From assembly GCA_963580285.1 (NCBI GenBank), contig OY757026.1, positions 45,005,431-45,069,430 on the forward strand: 64,000 bases of DNA, in the 5' to 3' direction. Of the stretch, positions 33,229 to 44,960 are shown piece after piece; the stretch's first letter is position 1; each line of letters starts with the position of its first letter. A model generated the notes under the pieces. It was not told the origin of the DNA. It ran no database searches and saw nothing but the letters and a program-made list of their open reading frames with translations. Origin of the DNA: Lucinisca nassula (taxonomy: Eukaryota > Mollusca > Bivalvia > Lucinida > Lucinidae). The translations under genes and the position numbers were made by a program.

Positions 33229-33527
33229 TCGTTACTTTATACTGTTTTCTTTTTCTTTTATAAAGCATTTCGATATTTTGAAACATGTTATGCAATGTTG
33301 TTTTGATTTCTAGCATTTTATTTACCTCGTGTATGGAAGATAATGAAAATTATTCAGATTTTTTTTCTGCCATGGACAGCATCAATTTGCCACTTCAATC
33401 AGTTTTCTTCGAATAACTCCTTAAACCATTAGGCACTGCTCGCTTTACAGTGGTTATAATGCTATTTTATGGCTGAATAAATGAAAAAAAAAAAAAAAAA
33501 AAAAAATAGATGAAAAATTACGACATT
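33229..33527. other. No gene recognised
   Basis: AT-rich, with an A23-type run at 33484-33506. Confidence 0.4.
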
Positions 33528-35367
33528 AAGCTCACCTGAGCACGAAGTGCTCTAGGTGAGCTAGTGTGACCGCCCTGTGTCCGTCGAGCGACTGTCCGTC
33601 GTGCTTCGTCAACAATTTACTTAATAAATGACATCTTCTCCCAAACCGGTAGATGGATTTTGAAAAAAAAAAAAAAATAACAGTAATATACCTAGGGTGA
33701 CTCTACCAGAGCTAAAAATAGAAAACCATTTAAACCAAATCTCCACATAGCCCACTTGCGCCATTTCAAAATCAGTTCACAAAAAAAGGTTTCTTAGGTG
33801 ACCCTCTACCAAAATTTGTAAAAATAGTTCCGCCTTGCAGACCAAATTGGCTACAAGAGCTAAAAATTGAAAATCCTGTAAACGACATCTCCTTCCAGCC
33901 CACTGGCCCGATTTTTCAAAATAATTCACAGAAATATTCCTTGGTGACGCTATATCAAAATTGTTAAAATGGTTCCGCTCCGATAAACAAAATGCCTGCC
34001 AGAGCTAAACACAGAAAATCCTTTAAACGATATTCCCTCCTAGCCCATTGGCCCGGTTTCAAAAAAAAAATCACAGAAATGTTCTTTGAGTGACCCTCTG
34101 CGAAAATGGCTAAAATCGTTACGCCCTGCTGAACAAACTGTCCACCAGAGCTAAAAATAGAAAATCCTTTAGACGACATCTCCTAGCCCACTTGCCCGAT
34201 TTCAACAATATTGTTTTACAGCCATGTTCCTTGGGTGGCCCTCTGCCAAATTGCTAAAAATTGTTAAAAACGGCCGCCAGTGCTATAAAATCCTTTAAAC
34301 GACTTCTCCTCCTAGCCCACTGGCCCGATTTTCACAATAATTTTACAGAAATATTTCTTGGGTGGACCTTCAACCCAAAGTGTTAATATAGTTAAGCTCA
34401 GCTGAACAAAGTGACCACCAGAGCTAAATTAGAATCCTTTAAATGACAACTCCTGGCCTACTAGCCCGTTTTTCAAAATAATTTCACAGAAAAGTTCATT
34501 GAATGACACTCTACCTGAAATTGCTAAAATGGTTTAGCGCTGCTGAACAAAATGACCACAAGAGCCAAAAAAAAAAAAAAAAAACAAAAAAAAAAAAAAA
34601 AAAAACTTTATTAATGACATTCTTCTCCTGGCCCGGTTTCAAAGTAATTTCACAGAAATGTGTCTTGGGTTACCCACTTACCAACATTGCTTAAACCGTT
34701 CTACTTTACTGAACAAAATGACCACCAGAGCTAATTAAAAAAAAACAACTTTAAATGACATCTCATAGCTCACTGGCCCCATTTGAAAACAATTTCACAG
34801 AAATGTTCCTTGGGTGACGCTCAACCAAATATGCTAAAATAGTTCCGCTCTGCTGAACAGAATCATCACGAAAACACGCCTATACAATTTTGATCCCCTT
34901 GAACCCCACTTTTATATATATCAAAACTGGTGTTTCCGGGGGTATACCTTATTTTACTTATTTCTGGTCTAAATATAGGTTGTGGGTACTCGTTAGAACC
35001 GCCTCGATGAGGCGGTTCTAACGAGTGCCCAGAATCTATATTTTGAGCAAAAATAAGAAAAATATCACAATTTTTTATCATAAAATTTTACTTTTTTTCG
35101 GCGATAATGGTGGCAATGTATTTGTATAGGCGTGTTTGCGTAATGGATCGCCAAAGCTCAAATAAGAAAACCAACAATTTTAAACGACGTCTCCTCCTAG
35201 TCCACTGGCCCGATTCCAAAATAATTCACGAAAATCTTCCTTCTGCGAGCTACAAAAATTGCAAAACAGGGTTCACTCCGCTGACCAAAATGTGACTTCT
35301 TTCTTTCCATAAGCTATGAGACCCAGGTGAACAATCCAGGGCCATCATGGTCCCATTGCTCTAATTG
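33528..35367 (+). mobile_element. PRL element with head hairpin and ~155-bp units
   Basis: Head hairpin agctcacctgagcacgaagt/gctctaggtgagct (33530-33563), a short gtccgtcgagcgactgtccg tract, then about ten ~155-bp units (family of 14.2-16.7 kb, opposite orientation), and an end with cccaggtgaacaatccaggg. One HP-A is inserted (34864-35145). Poly-A runs at 34567-34605. Confidence 0.8.
34864..35145 (+). mobile_element. HP-A inserted in a PRL unit
   Basis: catcacgaaaacacgccta to ggcgtgtttgcgtaatg, perfect core. The flanks ...gaacagaat and gatcgccaaagct rejoin to match neighbouring units (gaacaaaatgaccaccagag), implying insertion with no target duplication. Confidence 0.93.
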
Positions 35368-35398
35368 CTGTTCGAAACATTGATCGTGGATACTATTT

Positions 35399-35622
35399 TT
35401 TGTTCTTTTGGCCTTGGTTTAACGGCCATTTCAAGATTATTTTACTCATATCGAGCCCATCGCTAATCAGAGAAGGGCGAAAACCGGTGTACCCAGAGAA
35501 AAACCACCTCACTTTGGCAGAACTTGGCATCTCATATGTGTCCCCAGCCAGGCTCGAACCACAGCGGTGAGAGACCTTATGATTAAGAGTCTGCGCTCTT
35601 ACCCACTAGGCCACGGCGGCCC
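35399..35622 (-). mobile_element. S3 SINE with 17-bp target duplication
   Basis: GATCGTGGATACTATTT at 35382-35398 and 35623-35639. Same family as 23563. The tRNA-like head is at the right end. Confidence 0.95.
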
Positions 35623-35775
35623 GATCGTGGATACTATTTAGCCTGAAACGCCCTTTTATGGCGTTCAAACGAGTATCCCCGGTCTGCCTTTCCAAGCACA
35701 ATAAAATGGGCTGCCTTATTGGTGGCGTTCAAAAAGAGTACACACGATCTACGTTTAAGAACAGAAATAAGAACA
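35623..35775. mobile_element. Divergent HP-like hairpin element
   Basis: cgtggatactatttagcctg, aacgcccttttatggcgttc, aaacgagtatcc and then gtggcgttcaaaaagagtac acacgatctacgtttaagaa cagaaataag. The layout equals the HP core (outer cagaaataag, gtactc box, inverted gcc box) with different arm bases (gaacgcc). Confidence 0.55.
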
Positions 35776-35999
35776 AGAGGCCAATGAGCCACTATGCTCA
35801 CCAGAGCCCAGTGCGAGGGGGGGGGGGGGGGCTTGGGCACTGCCCACTGGCAGTCATGTATTTTCATAATAATGGAAGCTCTGAGCCCAAGGACGCTACA
35901 GGTAAAATTTGAGCCCAATCAGCCTACTGGATTCAAAGACCTATATGTCGCTTGAATGTGTCGTTGCAAGACAACTGACGGCAGTTGACAATTTCCAAT
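35776..35999. other. Head of the following tandem array, with a G run
   Basis: aagaggccaatgagccacta then G13 (35817-35831). The sequence gagcccaatcagcctactgg is of the type found at heads of tandem elements. Confidence 0.4.
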
Positions 36000-37560
36000 C
36001 TGTGGCAACCAGTGGGCCTAAAATCAAATAGCAGATAGAATATTGTTTAACGAACATTTCTTTGAAAGCTTAACAAAATATCTGGAAAGACGTAAACGTA
36101 ATTTTTCAATTTTCCTCCTTATAAGTCTATGGAAACTCTTAATTTGCCAAAACAACCAAACTAACCATTAAAATGGCAGTTGGCCTAAAATCATATGATT
36201 GCTTAAAGAATATGTCTATGAACGTTTTGCCAAAATATCTGGTAAGGCTTGGCAGTTAATGCCATTTGTTTTTTTTCAATTTTCCCATTAATATGCCCAT
36301 GGATACTCTAAGTTGGCATAGCCAAATTTCATTTAAAAAAAAAAAAAAAAAACACAAAACCTGTTGAGGAAAATATGATATATATTTTCATAAAGTCTAA
36401 GCCTCATTGAGCATTTGATATCTGAGGAGTTGATTTTTTAATTTTTTTTTTCTTCTAGTTTTTTTGGGGGGATTTTAGTTTTTTTTTCTTTGTTTGGGGG
36501 CATTTTGGTTTCCATGGCAACCAATAAAAATGAGCAGTTGGCCTAACATCATATGCCAGATAGATGATTGATTCAAGGATAATTCTATGAAAAGTTTTTT
36601 TTCAAAATATCTGCAAAGGCTTGGCAGTAACTACATTTTTTCAACTTTCCCCATTATAAGTCTTTTTGAACTCTAAGTTGCCATAGCGACCAAACTAGAG
36701 CGCCGTATTTCATAAAAAAAAAAAAAAAAAAACAACCAACAAACAAAAAAAAAAAACCTGTTGAGGAAAATATGATGAATAGTACATCACGTGAACAAGT
36801 CCTTGAAATGAAGACCCCCATATACCCCACTTTATATAGAGAAACAGGGGTTTACGGGGTATACATTATTTTTCTTATTTTTGCTCCAAGACATAGGTTG
36901 TGGATACTCGTTAGAACTGCCTCAATGAGGCAGTTCTAACAAGCACACACAACTTAAGTTTGCAGTATTTATAAGAAAAATATCACGGATTTTCATCAGA
37001 AAAGGAGCCATTTTGGAGAAGTGAAAAATACGTTATGTCGCACAGGTCAATGAGGTTACTTAAGAAACCTTTGTATGAAAGTTTTGTCAAAATATCTGCA
37101 AAGGCTTGGCAGTTAATGCCGTTTTTAGTTTTCCCCATAGTGAGTCTATGAAAAATCTGAGTTGCCATAGCAACCAAACTAAAGAGCCAAATTTCAGAAA
37201 AAAACACACACACACAATACCTGTTGAGGACAAATGGTGAATATTTTTATAGTGTCAGCCTCATAGAGCATATGGTTTCTGAGGAGATGATATTTTAAGT
37301 ATTTTTTCAATTATTTGGATTTTGTTTCCATGCCAACCGATAAAAATAAGCAGTGGGCGTAAAATCATATGGCAGATAGTAGATTGCATTAGAAAGATGC
37401 CTATGAAAGTTTTGTCAATGCAATGGCTTGGCAGTTAATGTCATTTCCCCCATTATATGCCTATGGAAACTCTTAGTTGCCATAGCAACCGAACTTAACA
37501 TTCAAATTTTATAAAAAACACAAACTTTCAATCCTTCAGCCCAAGGATACTACAGATGAA
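36000..37560 (+). repeat. Tandem array, ~550-bp units
   Basis: 'cctgttgaggaaaatatgat', 'gcaaaggcttggcagttaa' and 'ctaagttgccatagcaacca' recur near 36.2-36.4, 36.6-36.8 and 37.1-37.5 kb. Poly-A tracts inside. Interrupted by HP-B. Confidence 0.8.
36785..37052 (+). mobile_element. HP-B element in the ~550-bp array
   Basis: catcacgtgaacaagtcctt to a shortened right end (cgcacaggtcaatg). The core gaactgcctcaatgaggcag differs from consensus symmetrically in both arms. Confidence 0.88.
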
Positions 37561-37650
37561 ATTTTGGCCCTATCGGCCCAGTGGCTTCAGAAGAGATGTC
37601 GTTTGAAAATGTTGACGTCATCTTCATTATTATTACATCCCGACATCATT

Positions 37651-37880
37651 TTTGTTTGTTTGATTTGAGGTTTAACGTCCCCGTCATCACTTTATACCTG
37701 TAGGTCATTTTGGAGACGTTGCGTCCAATTTTATGGGATTTTTCCAGACATTGAGATGAAATGACATCTCAAGCCCTGTCGCCCAATAGAATCAGTACTC
37801 GTGTGCGGTCGGTTTCAGCTCTGCGTGGAAGCATTATGCAGCCCATATATTTCTTCGAGCCCCCTCGGGCGGGGACCGCC
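37651..37880 (-). repeat. S1 SINE-like element, shortened inside
   Basis: tttgtttgatttgaggttta acgtccccg at the tail end; head gggcggggacc. Lacks the middle of the S1 body. Confidence 0.75.
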
Positions 37881-37923
37881 CATCTTCATTACAGAGATAT
37901 GTAACGTACTGGACTATCCAGTA

Positions 37924-38204
37924 CATCAGGAAAACACGCCTATAAATTTTGACCCCCTCATACCCCACTTTTATACAGTAAAACTGGGGTTTAAGGGGTA
38001 TACTTTATTTTTCTTATTTCTGCTCAAAAAACATAGATTGTGGGTACTCGATAGAACCGCCTCGTCGAGGCGGTTCTATCTAGTCCCCACAATCTATGTT
38101 TTGAGCAGAAATAAGACAAATATCACAATTTTGCATCTTAAATTTCTATTTTTGGCAAAAAAAAAAAAATGGCAATGTATTCGTATAGGCGTGTTTTTGT
38201 AATG
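37924..38204 (+). mobile_element. HP-A element, full length
   Basis: catcaggaaaacacgccta to taggcgtgtttttgtaatg. Core cgcctcgtcgaggcg. Followed by A28-type run (38210-38237). Confidence 0.92.
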
Positions 38205-38417
38205 AATTGAAAAAAAAAAAAAAAAAAAAAAAAAAAACACTTCTCGAACAAGAGTTAGACTTCTTACTAGTAACAAGTACTTTGCATGGAAATAAATTTG
38301 ATTGCTCAGGCAGAAACAAGAAAGCAAGATAGTTGGTTCTGTGAGTTTTATTTATAACATGAAATTAACCAACATTATAGAAATACAATGTTAACTTAAA
38401 TGCCGAAAAAATGATTT

Positions 38418-41181
38418 TTATGCTCCCCGAAGGGGGAGCCATATAGTCGCCGTTTTGTCCGTCCGTCCGTCCGTCCGACCGTCCGTCCGTCCATCCGTCA
38501 CGCTCTATATCTCTAAAAGTATTAAAGGTATTTAAGTAAACTTGATATACTGATAGAGGGCGATGATGGGAATCGTAAAATATAAGAACCATAACCCTGA
38601 CATCAGTATTTATTGAGTTACTTCCCCTCTTAACTATTTCAATGAAAAGATTGTCCGGAGCATATCTCTGAAAGTATAAAAGGGATTTAAGTGAAACTTA
38701 ATACATTGATAGAGGGTCATCAGAGGAAGTGCAGAGTGCAAGAACTGTAGCTCTATCACAAGTAATTACAGAGTTATTTCCCTTTTTAGTTTTTGCTATA
38801 TTAAGCTTTCCGGAGCATATCTCTAAAAGTTTTAAAGGTAATTTAGTGAAACTTGATACACTGATAGGGGGTTATGAGAGAAATCGCAGTATGCAAGAAG
38901 CATAACTTTACCAACAGTAACGGAGTTACTTCCCTTCTTAATTAGGGCCCCACACAGTATTTTGGGTGCCCTATAGTAATCTCCTTGTCAGTCAGTTTCA
39001 AATAATCTAAACCAAAACATTACACCGGTTATAACTTCAAAAGTATTATCCCTACTCCCACGAAACTTCACACTCATACTAACAATCACAAGACCTACAT
39101 TCTGAAACCGACTGTCCGTCCGTCCGTCACGCTCTATATCTCTAAAAGTAGTAAAGGTATTTAAGTGAAACTTGATATACTGATAGAGGGCGATGGGGGA
39201 ATCGTAAAATACAAGAACCATAACCCTGTCACCAGTATTTATGGAGTTACTTCCCTTCTTAACTATTTCAATGAAAAGATTGTCCGGAGCATATCTCTGA
39301 AAGTAAAGAAGGGATTTAAGTGAAACTTGATACATTGATAGATGGCCATCAGAGGAAGTGCAGAGTGCAAGAACTGTAACTGTATCACAAGTAATTACAG
39401 AGTTATTTTCCTTTTTAGTTTTTGCAATATTAAGCTTATCCGGAGCATATCTCTAAAAGTTTTAAAGGTAATTTAGTGAAACTTGATACACTGATAGGGG
39501 CTATGAGAGAAATCGCAGAATTCAAGAAGCATAACCCTACCAACAGAACTTACGGAGTTACTTTCCTTCTTTATCAGGGCCCCACACAGTATTGTGGGTG
39601 CCCTATAGTAATCTCCTTGTCAGTAAGTTTCAAATCTAAACCAAAACATTTAACCGGTTATAACTTCAAAAGTATTATCCCTACTCCCATGAAACTTCAC
39701 ACTCATACTAACAATCACAAGACCTACATTCTTACAACCATATTGCTTTTGTCCGTGTGTTTGTCACGCCTTAACCAAAAAACTTAACCGCGGTCATAAC
39801 TTCAGAAGTATTTGCCCTACTCTCATGAAACTGCACACACTTACTTACTATCACAAGACCTACATTCTGACAAAGGGCCATAACTATATTGCTTTTCGGT
39901 GTGTGTTTGTCAGGTCATAACCAAACAACTTCTTAAACTCGGTCAAAATTTTAAAAGTATTTATCCTACTCTCATGAAACTTCACACACATACTTACCAT
40001 CACAAAACCTACATTCTGACAAAGGGCCATAATTATGTTGCTTATTTTCACTGAATTTTCTCCCCTTTTAAAAAAATATCTGCTGTTGTTTCATAACCAT
40101 GGGTAATAGGGCTTTCATATTTCACATATGAATTCCTTGTGACATTCTTCATTGAAAATCACTTACTAGGGAACACAAAACTGAGTTTCTTTGTCTTATG
40201 GTTTAAGATTTACATGCCCTTGCACGGAAGGGGCCTTACATTTCTCCTTATTTTTGCAGTCATTGTTGAAAATCACTAACTAGGGAATTCTTAGACTAGG
40301 TTAAACCCATTTGGTACCGGAAACCCCAAAAGGGGTAAGTGGCAAACAGTGCAGGCCCAGATCAGACACCACGAAACTCGTGTTTGTCACGCCTTAACCT
40401 GGCCCTACTCTCATGAAACTTCACACACATACTTACCATCACAAGACCTACATTCTGACAAAGGAGAATAACTTGTGTGTTTGTCACACCTAAACCAAAA
40501 CTTTAACCTCGGTGATAACTTCAAAAGTATTTTGTCTACTCTCATGAAACATCACACACATAATTACCATCACAAGACCTACATCCTGACAAATTGCATT
40601 TTGGTGTGTGTTTGTCAGGCCATACCCAAATAACTTAAACTCCGGTCAAAATTTGAAAGGTATTAGTCTTACCCTCATGAAACTTCACACACATACTTAC
40701 ATTACAAAAACCTACATTTTGACCAGTACTATATAAATTATTTTCACTTATCATCTCCCCTTTTTAAAAAATAAAATATCTCCTGTTATTTCATAACCAT
40801 GGGTGATAGGGCTTTCATGTTTCACATGTGTATTCCTTGTGACATTTTTCATTGAAAATCACTTACTAGGGAACACAAACTTGAGTTTCTTAGCCTTATG
40901 GTTTAAGATTTACAGGTCCTTGCAGGGAAGGGGCCTTACATTTCTTCTTCTTTGTTTTGCATTCTTTGTTGAAAATCACTAACTAGTTTCTTTATTTGAA
41001 CTCCAAACATCAGCTGAGGGTACTCATTAGAACCTCCTCATTGAGACGGTTCTAACGAGTACCCATAACCTTCAAACAAATCTTATCTAACTTCAAAGTG
41101 TATAGGATCATATCACTAAAATAACTCTCCTACTACTGCGCATCTTCGGGGAGCATCCCTCGGTTTCACCGATGCTCTTGT
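38418..41181 (-). mobile_element. PRL element Q1 (inverted partner of Q2)
   Basis: Left edge tgctccccgaagggggagcc hairpin, then (gtcc)n (38458-38495), units with 'gagcatatctctaaaagt' and 'gaaacttgatacactgatag', later units with 'catgaaacttcacacacata' and 'gacctacattctgac', an HP-type core at 41017-41075, and right edge gatgctccccgaagatg-inverse hairpin (41130-41181). Order and sequence mirror 54951-58410. Confidence 0.85.
41010..41080. repeat. HP-type core inside Q1
   Basis: ctccaaacatcagctgaggg, tactcattagaacctcctca, ttgagacggttctaacgagt, acccataac: the HP core layout within an element with unrelated ends. Partner at 55070-55145 in Q2. Confidence 0.75.
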
Positions 41182-41188
41182 TTTTTTA

Positions 41189-41391
41189 GATGAACAATTG
41201 TGATATTTTTCTTATTTTTGCTCAAAATGTAGATTGTGGGTACTCGTTAGAACCGCCTCATCGAGGCCGTTCTAACGAATACCCATAATCTATAGTTTAG
41301 AGCAGAAATAAGAAAAATACGGTTTCCCCAGTTTTACTGTATAGAAGTGGGGTTCTAGGGGTCAAAATTATATATGCATGTTTTCGTTATG
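41189..41391 (-). mobile_element. HP-A, left end missing, abutting Q1
   Basis: From agatgaacaattgtgatatt through the core (cgcctcatcgaggccg) to atgcatgttttcgttatg. The first ~80 bp are replaced by Q1. Confidence 0.85.
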
Positions 41392-41772
41392 ATTTAAGCC
41401 GAACGCATTTACGTCAATTTAAGTGTGCATAGATTAACCTGCGTATCCAAGCAATCTGGTCAGTGTCTTTGCTGTATGTGAAAGGGAGAGCAAAGGAACC
41501 ACGGTAACATGCAACCAGCGGACATACATGTGATAAAGCATCGAAGACATATTCATTTGAATAATTATGTACACAAGACAAGGAAATCCGTGATTTTACC
41601 CTGGGATAGAAATTTATGTTCTGACCCTGGTGTTCCGACCCAGGCAACTAGCATGCGCTTCAATTCTATTCAACTGCCGGAACTACTTCCGCACTACTTT
41701 TATTTGTAAACACTATACATGTGCGAGCTGTCAAAACTAACCGGTGTTGTGCAAGAAAAAGAATCCAATTTG
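41392..41772. other. No gene recognised
   Basis: Two opposite open frames (41414-41647 minus, 41509-41709 plus) overlap. Neither has a recognisable domain. Includes gctcttccctttcacat-type unique sequence. Confidence 0.4.
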
Positions 41773-41891
41773 GGGTTCTGTTGTAGATGGGCGTTTCGGG
41801 ATGACCGTACTGAGCGGAACCTCGGCGTAGCCTCGGTTCCGCTCAGCACGGTCATCCCTCGGGTTGGAAACACTAATCTACAACGGAACCC
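41773..41891. mobile_element. ~120-bp hairpin element
   Basis: gggttctgttgtagat outer arm and atctacaacggaaccc-like outer inverse; inner gggatgaccgtactgagcgg aacc paired with ggttccgctcagcacggtca. A free-standing palindromic MITE of a family different from HP. Confidence 0.75.
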
Positions 41892-41913
41892 GATATAAGA
41901 TTCTTATAAGCTC

Positions 41914-42208
41914 GCCCCCGCCCATAGGGGCTTGAAAAAATATATGGGCTGCATGATGCTTCCACGCAGAGCTAAATCCGGCCCGCACACTAGTACTGGT
42001 AAACCTCTTAGAGGATCTAAGCCTGTCCAGGAACCGCGGTGCGAGGTGGACCGTCCATGCTAATGAACCCTATTGGTTTCATTGGGCGACAGGGCTTGAG
42101 AAGTCATTTCATCTCAATGTCGGATAAAAGTCCCACAAAATTGGATGCAACGTCTCCAAAATGACCTTTACAGTGTTGACGGGGACGTTAAACCTCAAAC
42201 AAACAAAT
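41914..42208 (+). repeat. S1 SINE-like element
   Basis: gcccccgcccataggggctt to gacgttaaacctcaaacaaa. Shares rare variants (cataggggc, ggtgcgaggtggaccg) with the next copy at 42686. Confidence 0.85.
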
Positions 42209-42685
42209 GTTACTATATATCGTCCTATTTAAAGGACACTATGCTTAAATACTACTAATAAATAGGTCAATGACATGAAAAGATTATGAACCGTGGCGCA
42301 TCCCAGTAGGGGAATGTGCGCCCAGCGAAGATTGATCAGCCTGTGCGTCAGTGCATTCCGATTAGAGTCATTACTGTAAGGGCAAATGATAGCTAGGAAC
42401 CACATGTGATCAACGTATAAACTTCGGAACGAATATCCACATGCGACCGACGTATAAACTCCGGAACGTACGGTCTGAACATGTAACTTAATACGCATAT
42501 TAAATGTGTCTCATGTGTCAGGCAAATAATCTGAACAGTTTTAGCGTTTGTCTAGACTACATGGCCAACATGCTTATCTAAACAGCGAAAATGCAACAAT
42601 TCAGAAGAACTTGCACACGGCACCATTTCACTGTCATATAGCCCCCCCCCCCCCCCTCTGCACGTACATGTACGTATGACTAACA
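42209..42685. other. No gene recognised
   Basis: 89 open codons on minus (42229-42498), no domain. A C15-type run at 42643-42656. Confidence 0.4.
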
Positions 42686-42985
42686 GCCCCCGCCCATAGG
42701 GGCTTGAAGAAATATATGGGCTGCATGATGCTTCCACGCAGAGCTGAATCCGGCCCGCACACTAGTACTGGTAAACCGCTTAGAGGATCTAAGCCTGTCC
42801 AGGAACCGCGGTGCGAGGCGGACCGTCCATGCTAATGAACCCTATTGCTTTCATTGGGCGACATGGCTTGAGATGTCATTTCATCTCAATGTCGGGTAAA
42901 AGTCCCACAAAATTGGAAGCAACGTCTCAACAATGACCTTTACCGTGTTGACGGGGACGTTAAACATCAAATCAAACAAGCAAAT
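42686..42985 (+). repeat. S1 SINE-like element
   Basis: Sister of 41914-42208; tail gacgttaaacatcaaatcaa. Confidence 0.85.
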
Positions 42986-43139
42986 ATTCGTGTTTATATT
43001 GCGAAAGGAAATCTAGAAACAATGTGTTGTGCAAAACAAGTTAGCAAGTGTTCGCGCATGGTTTCCTGCTTGAAAAGTAGTTTTGCTGGACTGAGACCGC
43101 AAAGGCGATGACAACCTGTAAAAGTAATAACCGGAATGA

Positions 43140-43330
43140 AATAATACCGCAAGCCAATGGCAATAGCGAATTTACATTGAAATCGCTATAACCAGTTAAC
43201 TTGCAATAGCCATTTTAACGCAAAATTGCTATTGCCAGTCAACTGTCGCTATTGCCAGTTAACTGGCGATAGCCATTGTAACGTAAAATCGCTTTTGCCA
43301 TTTACTGTCAATAGCCACTTCGATTTAATA
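43140..43330. repeat. Palindromic repeat P
   Basis: Five alternating ggcaatagcg / cgctattgcc motifs separated by gttaactgg and tttaac. Confidence 0.75.
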
Positions 43331-43415
43331 TTTTGTGAATGTTGAAAGTAAAAACTGTAGAATAGTAATATTTAAAAATCTGAAAAATTAAATCTTATGA
43401 AAGAGCCCATTTAAT

Positions 43416-43642
43416 TTAACCCCTTTAGTACCGGCAACCCCTAAAGGGGTGGTTGGCAAACAGTGCAGGCCGAGATCAGACGCCGCAAAACGCGGCGTCT
43501 GATCAGGGCCTTCACTGTTTGCTAAAAGTTCAGTCATTTTCCGATAAATTTTGATGAAATCACAACCTCACACCCCTAAATTTTGGAGTGGACTCCTGCT
43601 ATATATAAGGAGGAAGATTCCATTTGGTACAAAAAGGGTTAA
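43416..43642. mobile_element. Element M, complete
   Basis: Ends ttaacccctttagtaccgg and the inverse of ttaaccctttttgtacc. The centre has a hairpin gcaaacagtgcaggccgaga/tcagacgccgc and its inverse. Confidence 0.8.
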
Positions 43643-43879
43643 TGACGAGATAACACTATCAACAAATACATCTAGAAACACTTGTGGCAAAGTGTTACCT
43701 TCATGGCGGTCACAAAACGAGAAAAATCAGCCTTGAGATGTCATGCGAATCATCATCTGCTAGATAGATATGAAGAAAAATGGCTTACTTGAAAAGATCG
43801 TACGGTGTTTAAGAGCGAGGCTTTATTGATTTGAAGCAAATTTCTTCATTGTTTTTAAACGAGACGTGTCATCTAACTA

Positions 43880-43911
<32 letters not shown>

Positions 43912-43930
43912 CTTTAACCTATATACATGC
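43643..43930. other. No gene recognised; poly-T run
   Basis: T25 run at 43885-43909. Confidence 0.4.
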
Positions 43931-43932
43931 AC

Positions 43933-44064
43933 GAAGGTCGTTCAATAAGTATCTGGCCTTACCTATTAAGGGTCAGGCTTGACTTCTTTTTCCACATAGT
44001 CATCCCGTAGCAATAACCAATTCCTCCATCGATGTTCCAAGGATGAAAGCCCAATTTTGTGGAG
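43933..44064 (-). pseudogene. mariner-like C-terminal relic with its 3' end
   Basis: On minus, a frame LEHRWRNWLLLRDDYVEKEV ends at TAA (43966-43968). The HRW-x5-L-x2-DYVEK block is the conserved C-terminus of mariner transposases. Beyond it lies aaggccagatacttattgaa cgacc, a mariner-type terminal repeat. Everything upstream is missing. Different subfamily from the 11.6-kb element (end sequences differ). Confidence 0.65.
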
Positions 44065-44139
44065 TTGGGAGCCGATGGGCGGGGGCCGGACATAAATAGT
44101 ATTTACTGGGCTTAAATTCTTTGCTCAACGGGATAGGGC

Positions 44140-44390
44140 TAACACATCCGTGTGCTAAGATGGCGTTTTTCATATCGCCAGAACTAACATTTTTAGATGA
44201 ATATTTGTGACTTTTTTCTTATTTCTAGTCCATACATAGATTGTCGATGCTCATTTTGTCGGTTCGTTTAAGTCCCATACATGTAACCTAGTTTTAGCAA
44301 AAATAAGGACAAACAGTGTATGCACCTGTCGGAATCCCTACTTTTTCTCCATGTAAAGTGGTGCTTAAAAAGGTATTCGTTTTATGGAGT
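44140..44390 (-). mobile_element. Strongly decayed HP-B element
   Basis: aacacatccgtgtgctaaga, gatgaatatttgtgactttt ttctta, catagattgtcgatgctc and tttctccatgtaaagtggtg follow HP-B order; the core is mostly lost. Confidence 0.6.
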
Positions 44391-44612
44391 TGTTAATGGG
44401 ATATGGAGACACATGCTTCTAACTTGAAGCACAGGATCGAAAGGATAAAAATTCCATGTGTTATAAGCGAATTAGCATCCACATAGCATGACCAGAATGT
44501 GCAAGCCAAAAACGACACCGTGACATGTTGATGTCGGCGAACAAACAGAGCGAAGACGCTGATACCAGTGATTGGGTGCGAAATTGAACAGAAACTGATA
44601 CAGTTATCTTAC

Positions 44613-44792
44613 CATTACGCAAACACGCCTATACAAATACATTGCCAACTTTATCGCCGAAAAAAATGAAAATTTAAGATGAAAAATTGTGATATTTTAA
44701 GAAAAATAAGGTATATCCCCGGAAACCCCAGTTTTACTATATAAAAGTGGAGTTCAAGGGGGTCAAAATTATATAAGCATATTTTCGTGATG
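44613..44792 (-). mobile_element. HP-A with the core deleted
   Basis: cattacgcaaacacgccta to agcatattttcgtgatg. The sequence jumps from ttgtgatattt to taagaaaaataaggtatatc, removing exactly the palindromic core. Confidence 0.9.
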
Positions 44793-44804
44793 ATCTTCCG
44801 TTCA

Positions 44805-44915
44805 AGACATCAAAGTGAAAGAAGGGCAGATATAAAGCAACGACGATATAATAATAAATAAAACAAGTAGAAAGCCAAAAGGACGATTCATTTTCTCAAA
44901 ATGGCCAAGAAGATA
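44805..44915 (-). mobile_element. Decayed element E fragment
   Basis: 'gtagaaagccaaaaggac' and 'ttttctcaaaatggccaa' match E (see 29653-29820). Confidence 0.45.
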
Positions 44916-44960
44916 CCGTTTTTTTTTTCAGTCGAACATCCCTACCATGTTCTATTGCTG

